In this document: piece by piece, positions 11,522 to 21,553 of the stretch
Numbering within the stretch: the first letter of the stretch is position 1
Layout: every line of letters begins with the position of its first letter
Assembly (NCBI GenBank): GCA_008360975.2
Contig: CM039182.1
Location: forward strand, 102,393,443 to 102,457,442
Direction: 5' to 3'
From: Lichenostomus cassidix
Lineage: Eukaryota; Chordata; Aves; Passeriformes; Meliphagidae
DNA: 64,000 nt
Translations under genes and position numbers: made by a program
Notes under the pieces: model-generated
The model's database searches: none
Seen by the model: the letters and a program-made list of their open reading frames with translations, nothing else
Told to the model about the DNA's origin: nothing

Positions 11522-14500
11522 CTTCACAGCCACGGTTGGAATTCCTTCTTGCCTTGAAGCAATAACTGATGCCAAAAGGGAATGAGAAGAGCATACATCT
11601 GATTTTCATCTTCATACATGTGATCCAGATGTGGCAAAGTTAAAAACAAACACAGAAATGGGTAGCATCTACTGCACAGAAGAAATACTTTGAGTTGGAT
11701 AGGGAGACTTTTTTCCTGTATGCTCTGACCAGGCCTCACCCTGCACAGTTCTCAGAGTGCCTTGGTGATGCATGTGCCCAGACAGCTGGAAAACTCAGTG
11801 CATTCCAACAGAAACTGCTCTGGATGTGTATGGGTTGTTGTGAGAGTAGATGGAGGAAATACTGAGGAACTGAGAGAATATCACAGCTGTACTCTTCATG
11901 TTTCACTTGTTCTGCTAAGGCCCAGTCTGGGAAGAAAAGGAAAATAAAATATAATAAAAACGTGGTACTCTGCCAGTATTGATATAGACAGCAAAAGGCA
12001 AGCATAGAGGCATGGTTAGTCAGACCAGAAAAGGGATGGAGGGCAATAATATTGTAATGCGATGAAACGTGAATGAAACTATTTAGATATAAAAAATGAT
12101 GTGGTTATCTACAAAGCTATAGGCAAATATTTATCAAAGCAACACTGCTCAAAGTTTTCAGCATCTTGTGGTGAATTTAGATACCTTTCACAGAAGTTAA
12201 TGGATGCTACATATCTTAAAATCTCAACCATTGCTTAGTCATCATGTTGTATTTGTCAACAAACTGCAGACATAAACAGCACGGTCAATTCTTTGAACTC
12301 ACGTGGAAAAGGAAATCATTTGGATGGAAATTATGGATGCCACCCAGATCTTCACACCTTTACGCCTCGGACATAAAAAGGTGACTCACCAAGAAACGAG
12401 GACCACCAGCAGCTGCTGTGGCTCTAAGGCTTCGTACTGAGACTTGATGGAGCGGTTCTGACCTTCTCTCCAGTAGAGGGCAGCGATACACAAAAACTCA
12501 CTGCATTTTCAAACTGAAAAATTTGTACCGTGGTAAATATCAGCTCATGGAAGGAGTTCATTTAAGCAGGCAGGCAGTTTAATTTTGGAGTAATGACAAT
12601 CATAATGACTTCTTTCATCATCAGTCAAAGTAAAGAGAACTTCCTCCAAAGAAGAAAGAGATCAAAGTGTGACTATTGTATAATAATAAGGACTTTTGCG
12701 TTGGGGTCATTTGATAAGCTGCGGATGGCTGAAGATATTTGTAGTGGACTATCTAACTTCCCCAGCCATCTAAAATGTTTCCTTTCTGATTCCTACTTTT
12801 CTGATCTAAAAACTACTTTGGAACATTTTTTTTCCAGGCACTGCTTTCTTCATTTGTTTCTTGTTCACTTATATTCATTTACTGTCTTTCCTGAAACCTT
12901 CTGCTTCACAGCCTCTTCTCAGTGTTGCTCCTGAATGCCATATCTCACAGAGCCAGAAGAGGAATCTTTGCTCCTGTCTTGGAAATCTCCCCTCCAAACT
13001 GCACATCTTCTGAGACACCCAGGAGTATTGGGACCACCAGTACAGACAAGTGTTATGCCTAAAATCAAAATAATTAGTGGCTCACAAATACCATCTACAT
13101 CATTGTGCAAAACACCTTGAACTTCTTACTTCTCCAGGATGCAGACTCCTCTAGAACTATCAGGAGAGAATTTATAACAAGACTTCCCTCCCCTACTTTC
13201 TTGGCCCAGCTAGATTGAAGTCAGGCAAACAAGCAGGATCCAGAAAATTCATGGAATGGTTTACATTCACATTAGGGAGTGCAAGTAAAAAAAGGAACAA
13301 AAATCTTCATGCTGGCATTTACTTTGAGATCAGATAATTTTATGCACAAATATCTCCTCTTTCCTTCTTACTCTTCAGTCTTCAAAGGAAATTTGGTCTA
13401 CTTAATTTTCAGGAAGTTTGGATGAAGGCTGAAAATGTGTTATCTGTTTTCATGAGTACCTAGTTCTACTAACTAATGTAATCAACTTGTTTTGTATAAA
13501 TATTTTCATAAACCATCACATGTAACGCGACTAGCTCTGCTTTTTAACTTCACAGGCCTATCAAAAGCGGGCTAAATATTCACATAATTACATAGGAAAT
13601 ATTACATAAACTCTACTGTTAGGTCCTCACACACCATCATATTTTAAATAACACATTATGTCAGATTTGAAACTCACTTGAAAAGACAGTTCATGATGAC
13701 AAGTCAAAAAATTCTTCTCATGAGATAAACTAAAATACTGCATAGGATAGTGCTGTGTGTACAAAAAGTGAAATAAAACAATGAACTTTCTATTCTCTAG
13801 CTTATTTACCTGAGTTAGCTCAGATTCCACATCTGTGTTTAAGAACTAAGAGAGTATGTGTACCTTTATTTTCTATAAACAAACAAATTATATGGCTTTA
13901 GGGTGCAATTTGGTTTTTTAACGATGTCATGCTGACTTGATCTGTATGATTTAGTAACAACAAATTTAGTCTTTTTCATTTTATTGCAGGACTTCTAGGA
14001 AGTCTCAAAATGTTTTATTGTCAGCAGCTAAATCTTAACAAGATGAACAGTATTTCAGCGATTTCCCCTCTACACCACCTATCACACCTACAACTAAAAA
14101 TACCCTCCAACAATTATTTTTTAATAGATTGACCAATTTTTTCCCCACTCAACTGATTGATTGCTTCCTAATTAACAGTATTATCAACACATCAGGCTGT
14201 CCTATCTTTTGTAGCCTGTAGATACGACTAACAGTTGTAATTAAAAATGTCAATAACCCTTTTTCCTTTCCTTCTTTTTTTACTCCTGAGACATTGGGTC
14301 TACCTTGTCCATTACAAACAAATAAAAATAGCATAAACAGTATAACCCACCAATTTCTTTTTCATGTTTGTCTTATAATAACCTTTCTCTATGGCTAATA
14401 TATGGACTAATTTCAGTCCATACATCTCACCTTTTTGGTACAAAGAATAAAATATCAAGTACATTTCTCACAAACTTTTCCTGGTTTGAGGCTTAAAGAA

Positions 14501-14732
14501 ACCACATCTTGAAACTTGCTGGTACAACTCACTAGTAAATTTAGGACAAAAAGAAAAATATGTGAGCATTCTGCTCTAGCTCTTTTGTGACTTCTAAGTC
14601 AAAATCTCATTGATACGCATATATGCTGCATTACAGCCAAAAGATGGATATAGTATTTACTATTTAGCAAATAAGGGATTTTAAAATGTTCAAACACCTT
14701 TTAGTATGGCATAGACGGTGGCTGAAATTTGA
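11522..14732. other. Non-coding DNA left of the CpG island
   Basis: AT-rich. The GC-balanced patch at 12340-12500 contains the CTCF-like motif listed separately. Open frames of about 60-113 codons (for example 12593-12934) have no recognisable domain, biased composition or splice context. No repeat family recognised. Confidence 0.5.
12470..12483 (+). promoter_or_regulatory. Candidate CTCF binding site
   Basis: CCAGTAGAGGGCAG matches every position of the vertebrate CTCF core consensus CCASYAGRKGGCRS. It lies about 2.3 kb upstream of the CpG island and points towards it. The motif is seen directly; occupancy is inferred. Confidence 0.55.
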
Positions 14733-15418
14733 GTGTACCTCACTGGACACTCGAGTGCCAGGATGCCCTCACCGTGGCCTGGACGAGCACAGCCTTTCAC
14801 GGGCTCTCCCTTCCCATCCTCGCTGGCACGAACACTGACAGTCACACCTGCAGCTCTCACTCCGCACCTGCAGCCCCCGCGCCCCCCGACCCGCAGCGAT
14901 GCCACCCAGCGCAAGGACAGGGGGTGACCCCCGTGTTTTGGGGTGTCCTCCAGCCGTGCCCCCACCTCCGCCTACAGCAGCACCCCGGGGGAACGCCGCG
15001 GCCCCCGCTCCCACTTCCCTGCGCTCCCCGGCGCGGCTGGGACCCCTGGAGCTGCGCCGCATCTCCGTCCCACGCGGGGCATCCCCGCTGCCCAGGGGCG
15101 CTCTCCGGGAGACATTTCTGGGGAAGAAACGTGGGGCTAGGTTTTTTTCCAGCTGCTTCCGCCGGGCTCGGATAGCCCGGGGTGCAACGGAATCCCCGGG
15201 GAGGGAGGCCCTGAGGGTCTTTCCCGAAGGCATGTCCTTGGGAGCGGGCGGGAAGGGCGGCTGGGCATGCGGGGCTGCCGCGGAGGGCCAGCCCGGCCGC
15301 CGCCGTAGTAAGAGAGCTGCTCCTCCGGTGGTTGGGCTGGGGAGCGCTGGGCTCCTCCTCCTCGTCCCCCCCAGCAGTGCACAGCCGGGCGTGTGACTGA
15401 CGAGTCTCCCCCCGTCTA

Positions 15419-15460
15419 TCTTTCTCTTTTCTTTTCCTTTTTTTCCTTTTTTTTTTTTTT
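15419..15460 (+). repeat. 42-nt uninterrupted pyrimidine tract
   Basis: Every base from 15419 to 15460 is C or T, ending in a run of 14 T directly before GCCATGG. It could act as a PTB-type binding tract if transcribed, or be simple low-complexity sequence. It is not followed by AG, so it is not an obvious splice acceptor. Confidence 0.9.
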
Positions 15461-15463
15461 GCC

Positions 15464-15493
15464 ATGGGTACACACACCGAGACACGCACATGA
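15464..15493 (+). CDS. Possible upstream ORF 1 (9 codons)
   Basis: The ATG sits in GCCATGG, a strong Kozak context, and the frame encodes MGTHTETRT before TGA. Its stop overlaps the next ATG in the sequence ATGA (15490-15493), which opens a 72-codon frame ending at 15708. If this region is part of a mature 5' leader, the arrangement could influence initiation downstream. There is no evidence that the peptide itself matters. Real only if + strand transcription starts upstream of 15464. Confidence 0.2.
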   Translation: MGTHTETRT

Positions 15494-15708
15494 CAGCACT
15501 TGGGTGCCAGCGCCGGTGCATCGCCAGGAGGGCTGTGCTTCACTCCGGGCACGCACACACGCATGCTGCTGCTGCTGCTTCTGCTGCTGCTGCTGCTGGA
15601 AGTCTTTCTACAGGGGGATTAGCAGCCGCCTCTAGCTGTCTGTATTTCCCTGTCTCTTTCTTCTCCCTTCCTTCCCTTTCTCCTTCTCTTCCTCAAACGC
15701 CTGACTGA
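15490..15708 (+). CDS. Possible upstream ORF 2 (72 codons, poly-Ala)
   Basis: The frame starts at the ATG overlapping the stop of the preceding small ORF and crosses the CTG repeat in the GCT phase, giving an alanine-serine run (HAAAAASAAAAAGS, about residues 25-38). It ends in a Ser/Pro/Leu-rich tail coming from the second pyrimidine tract. There is no signal peptide or domain, and composition is dictated by simple repeats. It is most likely an untranslated or merely regulatory frame rather than a gene. Confidence 0.12.
   Translation: MTALGCQRRCIARRAVLHSGHAHTHAAAAASAAAAAGSLSTGGLAAASSCLYFPVSFFSLPSLSPSLPQTPD
15563..15622 (+). CDS. Possible upstream ORF 3 (19 codons, poly-Leu)
   Basis: ATG followed by 11 consecutive leucine codons (4 CTG, CTT, 6 CTG), then EVFLQGD and TAG. 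The reading resembles the start of a signal peptide but stops after 19 codons and has a weak start context (pyrimidine at -3). It overlaps the poly-Ala frame in another phase. Listed because a leucine-only leader peptide is unusual; most likely it is a by-product of the CTG repeat. Confidence 0.12.
   Translation: MLLLLLLLLLLLEVFLQGD
15564..15599. repeat. CTG/CAG trinucleotide repeat with CTT interruption
   Basis: Four CTG units, one CTT, then six CTG units (15566-15598) inside the CpG island. The interruption would be expected to limit expansion. The repeat creates poly-Ala, poly-Leu and poly-Cys readings in the three + frames. Confidence 0.95.
15653..15694 (+). repeat. Second 42-nt uninterrupted pyrimidine tract
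   Basis: Every base from 15653 to 15694 is C or T, mostly CCTT-like units. It lies 35 nt before the candidate splice donor. The tract is roughly mirror-symmetric in places, a property of DNA able to form intramolecular triplexes, though no function is shown by sequence alone. Confidence 0.9.
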
Positions 15709-17018
15709 CGGACGGCGGGCAGGAAAAGGTAATTGCGGGCGTGCTGTTTGCTGACGATACCGAGGGGTGATGGTGTTAGCGGCGTGCTGCGCGGTACGCC
15801 CTCGGCTCGCCGGGCAGCCTGCCTGGCTCGCCTGCCCTCCCGCCGCGCCGGCGGCTGCCGCGGCCACCGCTCCCCGACGCTCCGCGGCTCGGGGGATCGG
15901 GTTTTGCCGCGAGAGGTTTGGCTTCCCTAGGACCCCCCCTGCTCTCCCCGAGATAGAGAGGTTCCCCGCTATTGTGCTGCTCGCACTTGGCAGCGCGGGT
16001 GCGAGCGTGCGGGAGAGCTTAGCCGGGGTTTCGCGGGAGGAGGCTGGCTATTAATTGCTGTCTGCGCGGAAGAGGAGAGCGCTTCCTCTGGCAGGGAACC
16101 TGAGCATTATTTATTCATCGGGGCTGAAGAGTGGCAACGGGAAGACTAGTCGTCCTCCCCGCGTCGTGTCCCCGCTCCCCGTTTGCTGCATCATTCAAAT
16201 GAGTAATTCCTAGCTGGCCTTGCGTTGCGGGGCTCTATCCCCCCATCCGTGGGGGCTCTGCCAGCCGCCGTGGAGTGCCATCCTCCTTTACCCGGGGAAG
16301 CGCTCCCTTCTCCGGGGAACCTGCGGGCGTGCAATGCGGGGGCATCGGCCGTGCCAGCTCCTGCCCCGCCGTCCCCCGCAGCCCCGCACGGGCTCCGTAA
16401 ATAGTTGTCGGCAGTTGTTCGGCCCGAGTTTGTCCCGCGTGCCTCCCCGGCAGGACAAGGACAGCAGGGTGGATGTTTGCTTTCCCCTCGGCGAAGCCCG
16501 TGTAGTGCGGGGATCCCGTGGAACCGAGAGGTCCTGCCGAAGGGACAGCGTCCAGCGGGGCTCGCACGGACCCCGATCCAGACTTCCATCCCCAGGCGCG
16601 GGTGCCTGGGAAAGCGCTTCAAGCCGGCAGGGGACAGGAGGGAGGCGGTGCTGAGGAGCCTGCCCTCCCGGCCGCTGGTGAAGCGGAGCTCTCTCGCCGC
16701 GGGGAGAGGGGCGGTCGAGCAGGGCAGCGCGCCCCGGGCAGCCGCACCCCCTCCGCGGGCAGGGCCAGGGCACGGCGCGGCTCAGGTGTGGGCGTTTAGA
16801 GCTCTGGTGATCGCCTGGCAGCCCCCGGGGCGGAGGTTAAAGAGCCCCCCGGGAAAGGCAGGCCTCCCTCCCCCGTGCCGGTGCCCATCGCTTGCTGGGC
16901 AGCGGCACCAGCACCGCCACCGCCGCTCCACACCCTGCGGGTCCCGGAGCGGAGCTGCCCGGGCTGCCGCCGTCCCCCGTTCCTCCTCCGCCGGGAAGCG
17001 AGGCATTTAGCGAGGTCC

Positions 17019-17031
17019 GTTATGTAATTAC
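17019..17031. promoter_or_regulatory. Overlapping PAR-bZIP/NFIL3-like and homeodomain-like sites
   Basis: GTTATGTAAT (17019-17028) fits the PAR-bZIP/NFIL3 consensus RTTAYGTAAY. It overlaps the perfect 8-bp palindrome GTAATTAC (17024-17031), whose core TAATTA is a homeodomain site. The pair sits exactly at the right edge of the CpG island. Motif presence is direct; function is inferred. Confidence 0.3.
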
Positions 17032-17035
17032 GGCT

Positions 17036-17900
17036 TTTTTTTTACCCCTTCTTGTTGCTGTTACTAAACCCGGCTCAAGGAAACGGCTACACTGTGCCTG
17101 TTTCTGAAGGAGGATGATAGTTTCATTTGATCTTGCAGGAAAAAAAATGTAATAACATTTAAGCGCTTCGGTTTCACACGTGATTGAGTTTTGGATAATC
17201 CTGTCTCATTCATGTTGTTTTCTACACCTGTCAGAAGTACCTAAATGTGCTGTTAAGGACAGAAGGCAAAAAAAAAAAAAAAAAAGGAATAGTAAGAGAA
17301 GCAAACTTGTGAGAAATGTAGTGGACAGAGTAGGAAGTTGGTTATTAAAAAAAAAAAGCAAGTTGTTGTTTAACTTGTAGCCTACTTACAAGTGAAAGGT
17401 AGGTGTGCTTACAGGCATGGTGTATGCTCAGTTGGTTGTATTGGATTGTATTTCAATGTTAATGCACCTTTAAAAAGGCAACGCTAATTTCTACTCCTGT
17501 GTGGGTCCAGTGTAGATGCTTAAAGTATTTCCCCTCCACATTAAAAGGCATTGAGAGTTTGGTCATTGTTCACTGATGCAAGAGATCCAAAAGTCTAAAG
17601 CGTGCATATTCAAAGCTAAATAGGATAAATATTTGAAGATCAAATTGCTGCTGCTGATAATGATTGCATGAAAAATAGGAATAGTTAATGGCGACAACAC
17701 AGTTCCTTATTTTCTTCTGTTACAGCTTGTCTGTCTAATGCTGTGTATTTCAGATAACTATATAAATTAGGTAACTAAATTTTGTATTTGAATTAGGTAA
17801 CTTTAAATTAGTATGAAATAATTAAAACATATGGGAGCAAAATACACTGTTTGTTAGAGAGTTTATCAAGTACTCTAAAGGGTGCAGTAGTGTTTTATTT
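17036..17900. other. AT-rich flank of the CpG island, no gene seen
   Basis: Composition returns to background. It has A homopolymers at about 17267-17285 and 17348-17357. No exon, RNA gene or repeat family is recognised. Confidence 0.5.
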
Positions 17901-17972
17901 TATATATACATATGTATATATGTATGTATATATATGTGTGTATATGTATATAGATATATATATATATGTATA
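17901..17972. repeat. TA/TG-rich microsatellite
   Basis: An irregular alternating purine-pyrimidine tract of TA, TG and TATG units with occasional interruptions. The partial Tyr/Val/Ile reading frames across it are artefacts. Confidence 0.93.
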
Positions 17973-20900
17973 TCCTTCTCATTTGAAGTTTTCTTTTACT
18001 TCCCCAGACCCCTCTACACAGTTTAATTCAAGGCTCATTCTAGTCTGTCTCTAGTGGGATTAATACTTGGAGGCATATCAATGTAATCTGTTTGTGTTAG
18101 GCTTTGTAATGTTTTTCTTAATGTAAAGGTGGTGCATCTTTGTGCAGCTCTGGGTAGTGATGTAGCAACCTGGAAATACGAAAAGAACTGCATAAATAAT
18201 TCATAAGGTAGTGTAATAAATGAAGGTAATCCCGTACCAAGGAAGAGTAGTAAGTAGGGTCCATGGAATTTTTTCTTTGTAATTTTTACCCTGATTTCAT
18301 ACCATAAAATAACTAAAATTTTCACTCAAATTGTAATAGACAGATGCAATACGCTGAGACTGGCATTGCCTTTTTAAGTAGAAGAGAGTTCAAGGCACTT
18401 TAAAATGAGATAGTTTATTCAGCCTTTAATCTCTGTAACCAAACTTAATTTTTACTGCCTCTGTTGTATTAGCTCTCAAGATTTAAGAAAGCTATTTTTG
18501 TCAGGGGCATGTAATTAATACTTGTTCTCCTCTTATGCCAAATTTTGCACTTGTGCACAAAGCTCATCCAAAGGAACCTGAAAAGTGGATCTCCATGGTA
18601 ACGCGAGAGAGATTGAGAGAGGGAGAGGATTTTCTCCGTCACCATAGGTCAAGACTAGACGCCTACCCATTCCTTAACTTGTAGCAGCATTCATTGGCAC
18701 CTTCCTCCTAGTGGTTATTTTGTCTCCTGGGGTGTGCTTTTACTGTTGCCTTATGCTTCCAGAGTGAGAACAATGCTACGCTGGATGAGCACCGCCTCTG
18801 TGCTTCTCCCTGCTCTAATCCTCCCTTCTGCTTGCATTATATTAAAGTGTTTCTATACCTATATGATTTTACTGTGGGATTTTGGGAAATAGCTTGTTTT
18901 CCCCATCAGATATTTGATTTGAAGACCTGTCCTGTCTCTAACTGTGTGTAATAGCTGACAGAATCTTACTTGTTAGTCCTCTTCAGATGAAAGTGTGTTC
19001 ATCTTCCTTTTTCTCTGTTATTTGTCTGCACTATTTTTGGAGTTTCAGATGTTTCATAGCAGTAAAAACAGTCTTCACCTTCTCACCTGGGAGCAGGGCT
19101 GAATTTCATTTTTTTGAGTCAGCATGTGAGATGTGATACTAGGGTTACTCTTTGGAGATGTTCAGCATAAAAAGAGTTTCTTTTGCACTAACTCTGTCAT
19201 CACAGAGCAGCAATATGGAACAACTCTTTCTGGGGTATCATTGGGTTTGGTTTTTTTTTCCTTTCTCTTGTTTGAAGAACTGTCTACCTAGACTTTGTCT
19301 CTGTCAAAGCTGAGATGAAGTGAACACATTTTATTGTAGATGATCCTGTAGTCAGATACTTAAAACTTTCACCAAGGAATATAACATATTTTCTACTTCC
19401 ATTTTCCTTTCTCTACTCAGTTTTTTTTTAGCTGTGATCTCATGAGAGGATACCAAATGGGATTTTAAATGGCTCCCTTAGGCTGCTGGTGCACCAGGTC
19501 TCTCTGGGCATATTTCCAGCTCTTTTGCCTTTCCTTGTGACATGTCTTGGGATAATTTGAAAACATCTGCTAAAGCAACCATCTTAATATAAGACAGCAG
19601 TCATCATTTGTCACTGAGCAATATGTCATTTGTGGCTCTCTAATTGGAAGACAGATGCTGATGCTGACTTTGGCCTTCTTAACTTGTCTAGTTGGCAGAT
19701 TGTCTGTAGAAACACTCTGCACTGCTTTGAAATCACACAGTGTATTTCTACTTTTCTATATCTCTGTGTTTCTTAAAGAATTGCCTGTGCCATTTGAAAA
19801 TCTGCTCAAGAAAACATAATGATTGCAGCTAGTACATTCATAATCTGGCTGTCCAAGTAATCTTGACTTTATGCATCTCTCCAGTGTCTTCTGGCTAGAT
19901 GAGAGCCATTTTTAAATAGTTGCCTATGAAGCTTTTCCTTTAGCCTTTATGTATGAGAAACTTCTGATCTCTTGCTGCCTGATGCCCTGTGTTGGTGGCA
20001 TTTCAATGAATAGCACTCGTTCCAGTTGTTTCCCTCTTTTTAAAAATTTAGCATCACCTTTAACTAACCTTCATCTTCTGATTTCTCATGGTCAGGAAAC
20101 TAGGGATTTGAGAAATGTACTTCTGTCTGTGTAAAGGAAATGTACACTTCCAGATGCCTAGATCCAGATCTTGAACCTCAATTGCCATGGTTCAGGTGAC
20201 AAAAGTGTGTGGCATCATCTCATAACCAAAGATCTCAGTAGTTATGGATCATGTCTTATACATAGAAGGTGCTTTTTTAAGCTTTGTGGGTTAATTTTGA
20301 ATGTGGGTTGAAGTAGCTTGAATTGACTTGCAACATCCTACATGTTTCAGCATCTTAATATCCTGATGTGGTGACTCTGCTGGATGCAGTCAAGGATTTC
20401 TTGAGGCTTTTTTTTTTGTTGTGGAAAAGGGAGATAAGGAGGTGAAGATCCCCAAAAGTTTTGTTCAAGAATTTTGCTTGAAAGCCTATTCATTGTTCTG
20501 GATGTGCATCCTCTCTGATGTTATTTCAAGGCATGTGATGATAGGATGGTAGCTGAGCTACTTTTTCAAATGAAGGGAGTGGCATTTCCAGCCAGCTTCC
20601 CAAGTGTGACTTCTGTTGCTAATTCTGTGCTTGTAAACACTTTCTTCCCATGTGTCTGTTTAGTTTTGCAGATGGAACAGGACGATGTATCTGACTGGAG
20701 GTCAATAACAATAAGAGAAAATGATTAGCAGTCTCACCTACCTGTGTTGTGGTTACTTGTTTTAGCTGTATGCATCCAGAATTGAAAGTCAGCACTGAGA
20801 ATTCCTCACTACTTCCCCGTGTGTTTCTTTAGTCTTGTCATCAGGGCAAAAAAATAGAAAGGAAGAAAAAAATTGAAGAGGAGTGGAGATGAAATCCAGG

Positions 20901-21454
20901 TGTCTGCGTTGTGGTTGCAAAAGTATCTTTTCATTTAGAGCTGTTCAACAGGCAGTGTGCTGTTGCTTTTGTCCAGCCAGAAGTCTTGAGAGTCAGTGTG
21001 CTCAGTGGATGTAAGGTGTCTCACAGATGTCCAAAATATGCGACAATCTCTATCTTCTTTCCATCCTTCAGCTGAAAGAATTTCAGAGTCCTTGCAGCGT
21101 GCCATTCACATAGGGCAACCTTCATTTCGTGGTTCATAGAGGAATGCAGCTTCTGGTTTTGTGGCACTGGAACTGCGTTGGAGCAAATGTTTCACAAGGA
21201 CTTCAGAGATTCCTTGTTCTCTTAAGTCTGTGTCTTCTGGCTTTCTGTTCATTTGGCGTATTGCTCAGGGCGTGGTTTGGTCCTTTAAAGGTGTCAGCTG
21301 TTGTTGCATCTGGTTTACTTCCATAATGTTGTAGGGTTTTGCTTCTTTTTTTTTTCTTTTTTCTAAGTGTGTGTGACTGTGTTTTAGAACATCACCAAAT
21401 TCCATCATCAAATCCTATTTTCTAAGAACATACCATAGAACAGGATCTGATCCA
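17973..21454. other. Non-coding DNA with one motif-dense block
   Basis: No gene recognised. A block at 18540-18625 is dense in palindromic motifs (listed separately). A short open stretch after an acceptor-like sequence at about 20682 ends after 14 codons and is not convincing as an exon. The rest is T-rich, intron-like sequence. Confidence 0.5.
18551..18602. promoter_or_regulatory. Palindrome plus RFX X-box-like half site
   Basis: TTGTGCACAA at 18551-18560 is a perfect 10-bp palindrome. Thirty bases on, 18589-18602 contains CCATGGTAAC, matching the right half and centre of the RFX X-box (GTTGCCATGGTAAC) with three mismatches in the left half. A CpG and a GAGA-rich run follow. This could be a small cis-regulatory element; weak on sequence alone. 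Confidence 0.22.
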
Positions 21455-21553
21455 CCTTTATCTAGTGGGAAGGTGTCCATTCTCAAGATGGGGTTTGGAA
21501 TTCATGGTCTTTAAGGTCCCTTCCAACCCAAACTATTCCATAGTTCTATGATT
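21455..21553 (+). mobile_element. CR1 LINE 3' tail fragment
   Basis: About 100 bp matching the end of the CR1 3' UTR: a GTGGGAAGGTGTCC block, then TCTTTAAGGTCCCTTCCAAC, then an octamer tail (CTATTCCATAGTTCTATGATTC). Severely 5'-truncated, as is typical for CR1. Non-coding. Confidence 0.88.

Larger units (their letters stand above)
15419..15728 (+). other. Candidate non-coding first exon (5' leader)
   Basis: This stretch holds two pyrimidine tracts, a CTG repeat and small upstream ORFs. It ends at a plausible 5' splice site: AAAAG followed by GTAATT, with GT at 15729-15730. If used, the exon would contain no long conserved coding frame, so the main ATG would lie in a later exon outside or deep in the window. 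The left boundary (transcription start) is not visible; 15419 is only the start of the first pyrimidine tract. The donor is not strong, since the last intron bases depart from GTAAGT. The assignment is inference from context. Confidence 0.3.
14733..17035. promoter_or_regulatory. CpG island, probable gene promoter
   Basis: The sequence switches abruptly from AT-rich to strongly GC-rich with very frequent CG dinucleotides, and switches back near 17035. GC boxes (Sp/KLF type) are visible at 15246-15252, 15254-15260, 16708-16714 and 16827-16833, and there is no obvious TATA box. Such a 2.3-kb island in an AT-rich vertebrate background normally marks the promoter and first exon of a gene, often a developmental or neuronal one with long introns. 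The gene cannot be named from this sequence. Direction is uncertain: the best donor-like site (15729) suggests + strand transcription. The long overlapping open frames on both strands here (up to 250 codons) are expected from stop-poor GC-rich DNA and show no domain. Confidence 0.85.

Noticed and set aside
14769..15564. Overlapping 250- and 235-codon open frames on the minus strand
   Set aside because: They lie in the GC-rich CpG island where stops are rare, overlap each other and + strand frames, are low-complexity (poly-Lys from the T run, Arg/Pro/Gly-rich elsewhere) and contain no recognisable domain.
16405..17010. 201-codon + strand open frame
   Set aside because: Arg/Pro/Ala-rich composition typical of translated CpG island, with equally long frames on the opposite strand and no domain or splice support.
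20684..20728. Short terminal coding exon after an acceptor-like TTTAGTTTTGCAG
   Set aside because: Only 14 codons to the stop, with no upstream coding exon, no recognisable protein and no visible donor.
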